A stretch of DNA of 23,689 bases from an uncultured Dorea sp. (GCA_900550865.1 URTM01000036.1:1-23689); one strand, 5' to 3'. Shown: positions 7,273-15,438, counted from the stretch's first letter. The notes: generated from the sequence alone by a model not told the origin. A program made the numbers and translations.

Positions 7273-8067
7273 CTATACGATCAGGAACGGATGAACGATC
7301 GGAGCTGCAATAACCTCTACATCTTTCAGATTCTTTTCCAGATACTGTCTCATATCTTCAATGAAAATATGCTCGATTCCATAATGACCGCCATCTATGA
7401 TCGCCAGTCCCTGCGCTACGGCATCAATTCCTTCATGGTGGCCGATATCTCCTGTGATCAGTACATCCGCATGCTTATCCAGCGCTGCCTTGATCACACT
7501 TTTTCCAGAACCCGGACAGATTGCAATTCGTTTCACTTTATCTTCCAGATTGCCGAACACCTTTACCGCTCCCAGGTGAAATGCATCTTTTACATCTTCA
7601 CAGCATTCTCTGAGTGTCATAGGACTCTCAAGATCTGATACTCTACCGATTCCTTCCGGCTCATCTTCCTTTCCGATATCGCCCTCTGCCGTCACTTCCA
7701 GTATCTCTGCGTCCTTCATATTCATCTTATCTCCAGAAAGGTCCGCCATTCCCAGGACATCATAATTCGTATGCATTGCATAATAAGAGATATCATTCTG
7801 GATCAGTTTGATAATACGGCCTCCCACAAAATCAAGATTATGGATTTTCTTAATTGGCGAAAAGATCATCGGATGATGTGTAATCAGCATATCTGCATCG
7901 GCCTTAACCGCTTCCTCTATTACTTCATCTGTTGCATCCAGTGCGATGTATATCTTCTTCACTTCCTTATCGTCCCTTCCGACCAGAAGTCCGACATTAT
8001 CCCATGAAAGTGCATAATTCAGTGGGTATTCTTTTTCGATCACATTCATTACATCTTTACACAACAT
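7273..8067 (-). CDS. Nif3-like dinuclear metal-centre protein (GTP cyclohydrolase 1 type 2 family)
   Basis: This is a member of the NIF3/YqfO/YbgI family, which forms hexameric toroids with a two-metal site. The biochemical role is unsettled. Metal-ligand motifs are complete: ITHHP (His64, His65), HTNYDVLGMAD (Asp103), and DGGHYGIEH (His228, Glu232). At 264 residues it is the short form, lacking the central inserted domain of Bacillus subtilis YqfO (about 370 residues). AAGGGAG precedes the ATG. It starts 19 bases after the trmK stop. The order rpoD-trmK-nif3 is the same as in Bacillus (sigA-yqfN-yqfO), which supports both calls. Confidence 0.93.
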   Translation of the reverse strand: MLCKDVMNVIEKEYPLNYALSWDNVGLLVGRDDKEVKKIYIALDATDEVIEEAVKADADMLITHHPMIFSPIKKIHNLDFVGGRIIKLIQNDISYYAMHTNYDVLGMADLSGDKMNMKDAEILEVTAEGDIGKEDEPEGIGRVSDLESPMTLRECCEDVKDAFHLGAVKVFGNLEDKVKRIAICPGSGKSVIKAALDKHADVLITGDIGHHEGIDAVAQGLAIIDGGHYGIEHIFIEDMRQYLEKNLKDVEVIAAPIVHPFLIV

Positions 8068-8086
8068 CTTACATACTCCCTTTCTT

Positions 8087-8782
8087 CTACTCGTAATACT
8101 TTAATGCCTCTTGTGTCAGTATGATTTCCTTTTTCAGCTCTTCCATTCTCTCCGCAGCACTTACGCTGTTCTGATGTTTGAACAGCTGGTGGAACACGCT
8201 CTCTTTAATTGCCATCTCCCTGTCCAGATACTTTTTAAGAACCGGATGGTGCTGCTCTAACAATCGTTTTCCATATGTATATTCACATACAGTATAATCT
8301 TCTTTTTCTCCGTGTATGACTTTCATCATCGGGTAAAATTTTCCATCTTCTTCGATCATATTTTCTTCTACGATCCGAAGCTTATGTTCATTCAGAAATT
8401 GTCTGACCTTCCCAATCTCCGACTGTGGCTGCAGGATCATCGTATCCAGCGCATCTGCCACCATTTTCCCCTCTGTCAGGATCTTGATCACCAGACCGCC
8501 GCCCATACCGGCAGCAATCATCGTATCCACTTCTCCCGGAAGAACTTTTTCCAGTCCGTCCGAAAGTCTGGTCTCTATCTTTCCTTTTAATCCATGTCCG
8601 ACAATATGCATTCTGGCTCTCTCTAACGGGCCCCTGTTGATATCCAGTGCGATCACCTTTTCCGCAATTTTATTTTCCATCAGGTATATCGGAATATAAC
8701 CGTGATCCGTACCGATATCTGCAACAGAAGCGCCCTCTGTAACCAGATCTGCAACTGCCTGCAGTCTCTTTGATAGTTCCAT
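8087..8782 (-). CDS. trmK: tRNA (adenine-22-N1)-methyltransferase
   Basis: TrmK uses S-adenosylmethionine to methylate N1 of A22 in the D-arm of tRNAs, mostly Ser, Leu and Tyr species, in Gram-positive bacteria. The 231 residues match the family. The SAM-binding motif VADIGTDHGYIPIYL starts at residue 20, followed by ALDINRGPLERA, the family motif AGMGGGLVIKIL (91-102) and LQPQSE. The C-terminal third is helical and charged, as in the Bacillus enzyme. It lies 14 bases downstream of rpoD and is clearly part of the same transcript. Confidence 0.93.
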   Translation of the reverse strand: MELSKRLQAVADLVTEGASVADIGTDHGYIPIYLMENKIAEKVIALDINRGPLERARMHIVGHGLKGKIETRLSDGLEKVLPGEVDTMIAAGMGGGLVIKILTEGKMVADALDTMILQPQSEIGKVRQFLNEHKLRIVEENMIEEDGKFYPMMKVIHGEKEDYTVCEYTYGKRLLEQHHPVLKKYLDREMAIKESVFHQLFKHQNSVSAAERMEELKKEIILTQEALKYYE

Positions 8783-8796
8783 AGGCGCCTCTTTTC

Positions 8797-9906
8797 TTAA
8801 TCTAAATAGTCTCTTAATTTTCTGCTTCGGCTTGGATGACGGAGCTTGCGAAGTGCTTTCGCCTCAATCTGACGGATACGTTCACGGGTAACGTCGAATT
8901 CTTTTCCAACTTCTTCCAGTGTACGTGCACGTCCATCATTCATACCGAATCTTAATCTTAATACCTTCTGTTCTCTCTCTGTCAGAGTATCCAGAACCTC
9001 ATCCAGCTGCTCTTTCAGAAGCGTCTGTGCCGCAGCTTCTGCAGGTACCGGAACATTATCATCCTGAATAAAGTCTCCAAGATGGCTGTCCTCTTCTTCA
9101 CCGATCGGAGTTTCCAGCGATACCGGTTCCTGTGAGATCTTAAGGATCTCTCTTACTCTTTCCACCGGCATATCAAGCTCTTTCGCAATCTCTTCCGGCG
9201 TAGGCTCACGTCCTAACTCCTGTAATAACTGTCTGGATACACGGATCAGCTTGTTGATCGTCTCAACCATGTGAACCGGAATACGGATTGTTCTTGCCTG
9301 GTCAGCAATTGCTCTCGTGATAGCCTGTCTGATCCACCATGTCGCATAAGTACTGAATTTGAAACCTTTGTGATAATCAAATTTTTCTACCGCTTTGATC
9401 AGACCTAAGTTTCCTTCCTGAATCAGATCCAGGAACAGCATTCCTCGTCCTACATAACGTTTTGCAATACTTACAACAAGACGTAAGTTTGCTTCTGCCA
9501 GTCTCTTCTTGGCTTCCTCATCACCATCTGCCATTCTCTTGGCAAGTTCCACTTCTTCATCAGCCGACAGAAGCGGTACTTTACCAATTTCTTTCAGATA
9601 CATACGTACCGGATCTTCAATACTGATTCCGTCCGGTACAGACAGATCGATTTTTTCCACATCGATATCGTCTTCGTCTGACATTACAATGTCATCCGGA
9701 ATATCATCATCGTCATTACTGATTCTGAGCACATCAACATTATTTGCTTCCAGGTAATCGAATACTTTTTCCATCTGATCAGAATCCAGTTCCATATCAG
9801 AGAAGAAATCATTAATTTCCTGGATCTCCAGGATACCTTTTTTCTTTTTCCCAAGTGATACAAGTTCTCTTAACTTTTCCTGGAATTTTACGATATTTTC
9901 GTCCAT
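8797..9906 (-). CDS. rpoD: Primary sigma factor (sigma-70/sigma-A)
   Basis: This is the vegetative RNA polymerase sigma subunit. Its 369 residues match the short Gram-positive sigma-A type. Order: a compact region 1.1 (about 1-60), an acidic linker (65-85), region 1.2 with DPVRMYLKEIGKVPLL (98-113), region 2 with LRLVVSIAKRYVGRGM and FSTYATWWIRQAITRAI (185-201, -10 recognition), region 3 (215-300), and region 4 with LTEREQKVLRLRFG and VTRERIRQIEAKALRKLR (339-356, -35 recognition). AGAGGA lies upstream of the ATG. It sits between dnaG (39 bases upstream) and trmK, the classic macromolecular-synthesis arrangement. The TTGACA and TATAAT boxes called elsewhere in this window are what this factor would read. 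Confidence 0.98.
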   Translation of the reverse strand: MDENIVKFQEKLRELVSLGKKKKGILEIQEINDFFSDMELDSDQMEKVFDYLEANNVDVLRISNDDDDIPDDIVMSDEDDIDVEKIDLSVPDGISIEDPVRMYLKEIGKVPLLSADEEVELAKRMADGDEEAKKRLAEANLRLVVSIAKRYVGRGMLFLDLIQEGNLGLIKAVEKFDYHKGFKFSTYATWWIRQAITRAIADQARTIRIPVHMVETINKLIRVSRQLLQELGREPTPEEIAKELDMPVERVREILKISQEPVSLETPIGEEEDSHLGDFIQDDNVPVPAEAAAQTLLKEQLDEVLDTLTEREQKVLRLRFGMNDGRARTLEEVGKEFDVTRERIRQIEAKALRKLRHPSRSRKLRDYLD

Positions 9907-9945
9907 GTAGTGTCCATCCTCTCATTGCTTGTTTATATTTTATCC

Positions 9946-11724
9946 TTAATTAATGGAAATATGCAGTGTCCGAAGATCCTGCATTTTTCTTTTTTCATTC
10001 ATCAGGCGCTGCAGCCCCTGAATATCTGTCGGATCCAGATTCTTCGTTGCCTCCTCGATACTGTGGTCTTTGACTCTGAGAATCGTCTCCTGTAATGCCT
10101 TTTCCTGTTCTTTCACCGTTGTCAGTTCTTTGATCTTCGTATGGAACAGACTTGCCACTTCCCGGTGTTCTTCTTCATCCGTAAAGTGATTCATGATCTG
10201 TGCAGGATTAGCTTCGGTTTTTTCATACTGTTCATATAAAAGTTCTGCTACCTTCCGAAACAGACCTTCCGAGAAATCTTCCGGCGTAATATACTTTTCA
10301 ATCTGGTGGAAAATCTCCTCGCTTTCAATCAGCCATGTAAGCAACACCTTCTGAGATACCAGAATTCCGTCTTCCTTTTTATTTTTCCGGTTATTCTGTG
10401 TCTCTCTCGGTCTCTCAGCGGGCTTCGCAAGCCCTGTCTGCACTGCCATCTTTCCGACCAGTTTTCTCAGATCTTCAAATCCGACATGATAAGTTTTTGC
10501 CACCGCTTCTATGTAATTATTACGTTCGATTTCTTCTTCGAACTGCGTCAGTCTCCTGGCTGCTTCTTTCATGAATTCCGTCTTTCCTTCCGGTGAATTC
10601 ATATCATAATCTTTCTCCAGAACTTCCAGACTGTACATAAATACATTTCTGGCACTCGCAATCCGTTCTTCGAATGCTTCTGCCCCCAGATTCTTAATAA
10701 ATTCATCCGGATCCTTATACGGCTCCATCCTTATGATCTTCGCCGTGATTCCGGCATCCCTCAGAATTGGCATTGCTCTTAATGCAGCTCTTGTACCTGC
10801 CCCATCACTGTCATACGTCAGATACACTTCCTGTACGTACCGGTGGATCAGCGCAGCATGTCCCGGTGTCAGTGCCGTACCCAGAGATGCAACTGCGTTG
10901 GTAAATCCTGCCTGATGCAGTGAGATTACATCCATATATCCCTCACACAGAAGAAAATATGGCTTCTTGGTACGTCTCGCCCTGTTCAGTCCATACAGAT
11001 TCCGGCTTTTGTCAAAGATCATCGTCTCCGGCGAGTTCAGATATTTCGGTTTTGCATCTCCCATCACACGTCCGCCAAATCCGATCACACGGCTGTTGAC
11101 ATCCATAATCGGAAACATCACACGGTTCCAGAACTTGTCATACACACCATTCTTTTCATCAATACTGATTAGTCCTGCTTTGGCGATCATGTCATCTTTA
11201 TACCCTTTTGACTTCAAATACCGGTACAGATCATCACTGTACTTATTTGAATATCCCAGACCGAATGCTTTGATCGTCTCATCGCTCAGCTGACGTTTCT
11301 TGAAATATTCCAGTCCGACCGCGCCGCGGCTGCTCTTAAGCTGTACATAGTAATACTGTGCTGCCGCTTTATTGATCTCCAGAAGTATTGCTCTGGTATC
11401 TGCACGTTCCTTTGCCTCTCTGGAATACTCTTCTTCCGGAAGTTCTACTCCTGCCCGGTCAGCCAGGTATTTCAGTGCCTCAACAAATGTATAATTCTCA
11501 TACTCCATCAGAAATGTGAATACATTCCCTCCTGCCCCGCATCCAAAGCAATAATACATCTGCTTCTGTCTGCTGACAGAAAAAGAAGGAGACTTTTCAT
11601 TATGAAACGGGCACAGACCGAAATATGAACTTCCTTTTTTCTGTAGTTTTACATAAGTAGATATCACATCTACAATATCATTTCTTGATCTTACTTCTTC
11701 AATAATCTCATCAGAATAATACAT
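9946..11724 (-). CDS. dnaG: DNA primase
   Basis: DnaG makes the RNA primers for chromosome replication and works with the replicative helicase. I choose the ATG at 11724 (592 residues) because GAGGAG lies 7 bases upstream; an in-frame ATG 15 bases earlier overlaps that ribosome site. The CHC2 zinc finger is complete (Cys38, His41, Cys59, Cys62), with SPSFSVS between the pairs. The TOPRIM core shows CEGYMDVISLHQAGF with Glu261, and YDSDGAGTRAA (304-314). The C-terminal part (about 430-592) is the variable helical helicase-binding domain. A 110-base AT-rich stretch separates it from the tRNA-Leu terminator. I see no convincing promoter there, although one is expected. Confidence 0.97.
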   Translation of the reverse strand: MYYSDEIIEEVRSRNDIVDVISTYVKLQKKGSSYFGLCPFHNEKSPSFSVSRQKQMYYCFGCGAGGNVFTFLMEYENYTFVEALKYLADRAGVELPEEEYSREAKERADTRAILLEINKAAAQYYYVQLKSSRGAVGLEYFKKRQLSDETIKAFGLGYSNKYSDDLYRYLKSKGYKDDMIAKAGLISIDEKNGVYDKFWNRVMFPIMDVNSRVIGFGGRVMGDAKPKYLNSPETMIFDKSRNLYGLNRARRTKKPYFLLCEGYMDVISLHQAGFTNAVASLGTALTPGHAALIHRYVQEVYLTYDSDGAGTRAALRAMPILRDAGITAKIIRMEPYKDPDEFIKNLGAEAFEERIASARNVFMYSLEVLEKDYDMNSPEGKTEFMKEAARRLTQFEEEIERNNYIEAVAKTYHVGFEDLRKLVGKMAVQTGLAKPAERPRETQNNRKNKKEDGILVSQKVLLTWLIESEEIFHQIEKYITPEDFSEGLFRKVAELLYEQYEKTEANPAQIMNHFTDEEEHREVASLFHTKIKELTTVKEQEKALQETILRVKDHSIEEATKNLDPTDIQGLQRLMNEKRKMQDLRTLHISIN

Positions 11725-11836
11725 TTTGAATCTCCTCATTTATATTATTCGACAAAACTTTTTTATTTCCTTTAATTTTTTTGTTTTTTATTTGCTTTTT
11801 TTCAATTCGTAATGTATAATAAAATATTTTATATAC

Positions 11837-11867
11837 AAAAAAAGATTTCTTTTTCAAGAAATCTTTT
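11837..11867 (-). terminator. Terminator of the tRNA-Leu gene
   Basis: Read on the minus strand: AAAAGATTTCTT, loop GAAA, AAGAAATCTTTT, then more T. The stem is 12 perfect base pairs. It starts 12 bases beyond the mature tRNA 3' end and fits a stand-alone tRNA transcription unit. Confidence 0.9.
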
Positions 11868-11878
11868 CTAATGATGAA

Positions 11879-11963
11879 TGCGGAAGATGGGACTTGAACC
11901 CACACAAGCGCAATGCTTACAAGATCCTTAGTCTTGCTCGTCTGCCAGTTCCGACACTTCCGC
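11879..11963 (-). tRNA. tRNA-Leu with anticodon AAG
   Basis: The 85-nucleotide class II tRNA folds fully. The acceptor is GCGGAAG with CTTCCGC and discriminator A73; the D-stem is TCG/CGA; the anticodon stem is CAAGA/TCTTG with loop CTAAGGA, giving T33 and anticodon A34-A35-G36. A long variable arm (AAGC...GCTT) follows, then a T-arm containing GGTTCAAGTCC. The 3' CCA is not encoded and must be added. Anticodon AAG reads CUU, or CUU/CUC/CUA if A34 is deaminated to inosine. Most bacterial leucine sets use GAG for these codons, so A34 is unusual. The 7 bases before the tRNA pair perfectly with A73 plus the next 6 bases. Confidence 0.93.
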
Positions 11964-11996
11964 ATTCATCTTTGCTCTCTCGCGAAGACAAGATAT

Positions 11997-12025
11997 ATAA
12001 TACACGGGAATTGTTATTCTGTCAA
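11997..12025 (-). promoter_or_regulatory. Promoter of the tRNA-Leu gene
   Basis: Read on the minus strand: a perfect -35 TTGACA (12020-12025), a 17-base spacer and -10 TATTAT (11997-12002), 33 bases upstream of the mature tRNA. This near-consensus promoter is typical for a stable RNA gene. Confidence 0.88.
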
Positions 12026-12072
12026 CAGTTTTTTTGAAATTTTTTAATTTTTTTGAACTATTGCAGAAACTG

Positions 12073-12618
12073 TTAATATTTCTTCTGTTTCAGCAGGACT
12101 TTCTTGATATACCGGAAGGTCTTTTCCTCCCCTTCTTCCGCCAGCATCTTTAACAATCGGTGCAGAAGCTCTGCGGTATCCGGATGAATCATTTTTCCGA
12201 GTCTTCCGGCACCCTTCTCATAATACTCCAACGGATGCCAGTCTCTGTATGCATCCCCCTGATATGTCTTGGAAGCCGCAATACGATCCATGAACATCTC
12301 CACAACGTATCGAAGCGGCATCTTAAGTCCTATGATCCCTTCCCCCGGATCTACACTGTAATCTATCCAGTATTCATAATGGTGCTTGTTGCGTCCTTTA
12401 TGATGCAGCCATGCCTTAGAATAGCCTGTTGCTTCCCGTTCAGCATTATTCGGACTTCTGTTTCCCTGATAATACCTGCATCCCACCAGAAATTCTGTCG
12501 GTGAATATTTAGACATGTCATGAAGCAGTCCCTGTATGTAAAGTCCCACTTCAAAGCACTCCTTCATAACTAGATATTTATGATGATTGATCGTCTGTAA
12601 GTGTTGTAATGCTTTCAT
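12073..12618 (-). CDS. DUF5662 family protein, possible HD-type hydrolase
   Basis: A 181-residue soluble protein of the DUF5662 family, whose function is not established. I use the ATG at 12618; a TTG 24 bases upstream would add basic residues and has no ribosome site. The protein is rich in His with metal-site-like spacing: NHH (11-13), LLHDMSKYSPTEF with His33-Asp34, AWLHHKGRNKHHYEYW (His72, 73, 79, 80), and MFMDRIAASK with Asp111. This H...HD...H...H...D order resembles HD-superfamily phosphohydrolases. That is inference from the pattern. The gene overlaps the 3' end of the GH13-like gene by 41 bases, so the two are translationally linked. No strong Shine-Dalgarno lies at the usual distance, consistent with coupling. 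Confidence 0.82.
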   Translation of the reverse strand: MKALQHLQTINHHKYLVMKECFEVGLYIQGLLHDMSKYSPTEFLVGCRYYQGNRSPNNAEREATGYSKAWLHHKGRNKHHYEYWIDYSVDPGEGIIGLKMPLRYVVEMFMDRIAASKTYQGDAYRDWHPLEYYEKGAGRLGKMIHPDTAELLHRLLKMLAEEGEEKTFRYIKKVLLKQKKY

Positions 12619-14335
12619 ATTTCTTCGTCTCAACCTCCACAATCCGGTCTGCTGTAAGTACCGTGACCGACCTCTCTTTTAACTCTACTTTTCTCTTATC
12701 TTCCAAAAGCACCGGCGTATCCAATATTCCCTGCTCCGTTGTCGCCATCACATACCAGCCATATCCCTTCGGCAGCGCCGGAAGTGCAAATATATGCTCC
12801 AGCCAGTGCATATTATATGCAACATAACAGTCCACGCTTTTTGTCTGTGCCCCACTGTAATATACACCCAGCTGCCGGCTCGACACCTCGCCGGGTACCT
12901 GCCATGCTTCTTCCCCGTGATAAGATACATCCGGCACGCCGCAACAGCTGAGATCTATTCCCTCCAGTTCTCTCTCCGGTGTGAGAATCGGATGTGATTT
13001 ACGGAATGCGATCAGTTTTTTTACAAAATCATGCAGTTCTTTCTTCTTTTCCAACCCCCGCCAGTCTGTCCATCCAATCGGATTATCCTGACAGTATACA
13101 TTATTATTGCCTTTCTGAGAATTGCCAAACTCATCTCCAGCGAGCATACACGGAGTCCCTTGTGACAGAAACAGCAGAAAAAATGCATTATAAATCTGAT
13201 GATTCCGCAATTCTACTACCACCCGTTTACGGCTTGGTCCCTCTGCCCCACAGTTCCAGCTGTAATTATAGTCCGGTCCATCCTGATTATGTTCTCCATT
13301 CTCTTCGTTGTGCTTTGCATCATAAGACACAAGATCATTCAATGTGAATCCATTCTGATCTGTAATATAGTTAAAGATCCCCTGCTCTTTCGAATGATGT
13401 TTCAACCAGTAGATCACATCATGGACCATACCTTCATCACCTTTTAAGAATCTGCGCATAACTGTCTGGAATCCAAGTTCATGCTCCATGATCTTGGTAT
13501 TCTTCAAAAACGGATCTGCATGTACGCTATCCATCGGAGTCACAAGTGGATTCAGTATAAACCCATCTATATGATATTCCATTGCATAATACCGCAGACA
13601 TTCCAGCATCATCATCTTATCCGTACCTGTGCAGAATGGCATTTCCAGCACAACTTCTATTCCGGCCCGATGACATGCTTTCACCATGTCTTTCAGACCT
13701 CTGACCCCGTCTCCATCTGCCGAGTATGCACTTTTAGGTGCAAAATAACTGCCCTCGCCATATCCCCAGTAATTTCTGTATGTCTGGCACTCTTCAAATT
13801 CATATACAGGCATACAGTGAATCTGATTGATTCCAAGATCTTTCAGATATTCCAGTTTTTCGATCACTCCTTGAAAAGTTCCTTTTGCCTTTACTTTTGA
13901 CGATGCATGTCTGGTAAATCCGCGGACATGGAGACTGTACGCAATCACCTGATGATACGGGATCTGTAATGTATGATCTCCTTCCCAGTCATAATCGTCT
14001 GCCGGGAAACGTCCTCTGACTTCATGTTCTGACAGGTTTTTCTTCACACCCCATCGTTCTTTTCCCGCAAGCGCCTTCACATAAGGATCCGTCACGACCT
14101 CATCCTCTATTAAGTAGTTATATTCATACGCTGACGGCTCGATATCCTCAAGTGCCATACAGCGCACCTCACCAACTGCCGGTTTCATCTCAAACTGCCG
14201 GAACGGCTTCTTTCTCCCGGCACGATATAATAACAGCTGGCAGTTCTTACCTGCCGGAACTGCAATGGAAAAATTAATTCTGTTTTTACCGGTCTTCACC
14301 CCCAGTGGTAATGGATATCCCTGAACCTCTCTCAT
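12578..14335 (-). CDS. GH13 debranching-enzyme homologue lacking catalytic residues (GlgX/isoamylase-like)
   Basis: Overall this is a glycogen-debranching or isoamylase-type protein. It has an N-terminal CBM48-like beta domain (about 8-85), then a GH13 barrel with YSLHVRGFTRH, NYWGYGEGSYFAP, a family-like LNDLVSYDAKHNEENGEHNQ (332-351), and GTPCMLAGDEFGNSQ. The four catalytic regions are altered. Region I reads LEMPFCTG where LDVVFNHT is usual. Region II reads DGFILNP where DGFRFDL is usual, so the nucleophile Asp is Asn262 and the Arg is Ile260. Region III lacks AEPWD (KIMEHELGF instead). Region IV reads TDQNGF where TAHDGF is usual. At 585 residues it is shorter than active GlgX, with shortened loops around region III. 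It has GGAAGGA upstream, follows the sugar-binding lipoprotein by 33 bases and overlaps the DUF5662 gene. I expect a carbohydrate-binding or regulatory role, not hydrolysis. Confidence 0.88.
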   Translation of the reverse strand: MREVQGYPLPLGVKTGKNRINFSIAVPAGKNCQLLLYRAGRKKPFRQFEMKPAVGEVRCMALEDIEPSAYEYNYLIEDEVVTDPYVKALAGKERWGVKKNLSEHEVRGRFPADDYDWEGDHTLQIPYHQVIAYSLHVRGFTRHASSKVKAKGTFQGVIEKLEYLKDLGINQIHCMPVYEFEECQTYRNYWGYGEGSYFAPKSAYSADGDGVRGLKDMVKACHRAGIEVVLEMPFCTGTDKMMMLECLRYYAMEYHIDGFILNPLVTPMDSVHADPFLKNTKIMEHELGFQTVMRRFLKGDEGMVHDVIYWLKHHSKEQGIFNYITDQNGFTLNDLVSYDAKHNEENGEHNQDGPDYNYSWNCGAEGPSRKRVVVELRNHQIYNAFFLLFLSQGTPCMLAGDEFGNSQKGNNNVYCQDNPIGWTDWRGLEKKKELHDFVKKLIAFRKSHPILTPERELEGIDLSCCGVPDVSYHGEEAWQVPGEVSSRQLGVYYSGAQTKSVDCYVAYNMHWLEHIFALPALPKGYGWYVMATTEQGILDTPVLLEDKRKVELKERSVTVLTADRIVEVETKKYESITTLTDDQSS

Positions 14336-14368
14336 CTCTGTTATGTCCTTCCCGTTGTCTGTCTGCGC

Positions 14369-15388
14369 TTATTGCCATCCATCCGCGCCATACATTTCAA
14401 CATTTTCTTTATTGATCATAAATACATCTACCGATGTCTCTGCTTCAAAATCTTTTCCATCCAGAACATTCAGCGCAATATCTACCGCCTTCTTTCCGAT
14501 ATTGATCGGAGACTGTGCTACCGTCCCTGCGATCTGGCTGTCCGATTTTTCTAATTCTTTTTTAATGTCAGGCGAACCATCCACACTGTATACAACCGTC
14601 TGGTCATTATTTGCGAGGTTCAGCGCTGTCTTGACAGCAACCGCCATCTGATCATTTCCACACATGATCGCAGTCACATCCGGCTGTTCCTCGAGAATCT
14701 TTTTCGCCGCCTCCAGTGCACTGTCAAATGTTCCATTTGTGTCTTCGCGTGCCACAACTTCAAATCCCTTTTCCGCCTTGGCAATTGCCTGCTCAAATCC
14801 CGCAATGCGGTCATTCACTGCGTTCTGTGTTGTTGCTTCCAGAATCGCAACCGTGCCGCCATCCGGATACTTTTCAATCAGAGCATTACCGCAGAGCTTT
14901 CCCGCTTCTGTATTGTTAGATCCGATGTATGCATCAATATAGTCTGTATCTTTTACCTGTGAATCAATATTGATGATCTTCACCCCTGCTTCCTGAAGTG
15001 CCTGCAGAGATGGTGTGATTTTTTCCCAGTCTACCGGGCAGAGAAAAATTGCATTGATTCCTTCATCGATCATCTCCTGTATCTGCTCTGCCTGTGTATC
15101 TGCATCGGACGCAGGGTCTTTTACCACCATCGTACACTCTTCTTTTTCCACGACCTGCTGTGCCGCTGTCTCCAATGTTATAAAATATGGATTCTGCATA
15201 TCGATCACAGAAAAACCAAACTTATACTTTCCTGCATCTTCTGTCTGATCTGCATCCTCCGAATCGTCTGTTGTATCCTCACTGACTGCATTATCCACCG
15301 GTTTTCCTGCCTCTTTCTTACATGCAGATAATGCGAAAATGCATACGAGTAATACTGCGATCACTCCCAACATTCTCTTCTTCATCAT
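14369..15388 (-). CDS. Sugar-binding lipoprotein (ABC-type, RbsB-like family)
   Basis: An extracellular solute-binding protein anchored to the membrane by a lipid. The signal peptide has a lysine-rich start, a hydrophobic core and the lipobox LSAC with Cys23. An acidic linker (about 25-53) precedes a type I periplasmic-binding fold related to ribose, galactose and autoinducer-2 binding proteins: FGFSVIDMQNPYF, DEGINAIFLCPVDW, GVKIINIDSQV, IMCGNDQMAVAV and a C-terminal VFMINKENVEMY. The 339 residues are normal. AAGGAGG precedes the ATG pair. No permease or ATPase gene is adjacent, so it is an orphan that either serves a transporter encoded elsewhere or feeds a sensor. The ligand is not predictable. 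It heads the unit with the GH13-like and DUF5662 genes. A 13-base direct repeat lies upstream. Confidence 0.9.
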   Translation of the reverse strand: MMKKRMLGVIAVLLVCIFALSACKKEAGKPVDNAVSEDTTDDSEDADQTEDAGKYKFGFSVIDMQNPYFITLETAAQQVVEKEECTMVVKDPASDADTQAEQIQEMIDEGINAIFLCPVDWEKITPSLQALQEAGVKIINIDSQVKDTDYIDAYIGSNNTEAGKLCGNALIEKYPDGGTVAILEATTQNAVNDRIAGFEQAIAKAEKGFEVVAREDTNGTFDSALEAAKKILEEQPDVTAIMCGNDQMAVAVKTALNLANNDQTVVYSVDGSPDIKKELEKSDSQIAGTVAQSPINIGKKAVDIALNVLDGKDFEAETSVDVFMINKENVEMYGADGWQ

Positions 15389-15438
15389 GTTGTTATTCCT
15401 CCTTATTATTGCGTTACATACAGCTACATTCTACAACA

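Noticed and set aside
11870..11970. Phage or integrative-element attachment site at tRNA-Leu
   Set aside because: No integrase, no duplicated tRNA end and no foreign genes nearby; the flanking inverted repeat explains the repeated bases.
12024..12074. AACAGTTT / AAACTGTT inverted pair as terminator of the DUF5662 gene
   Set aside because: The arms are 35 bases apart around an A/T-rich loop with no T-run in the right place, and one arm overlaps the tRNA promoter.
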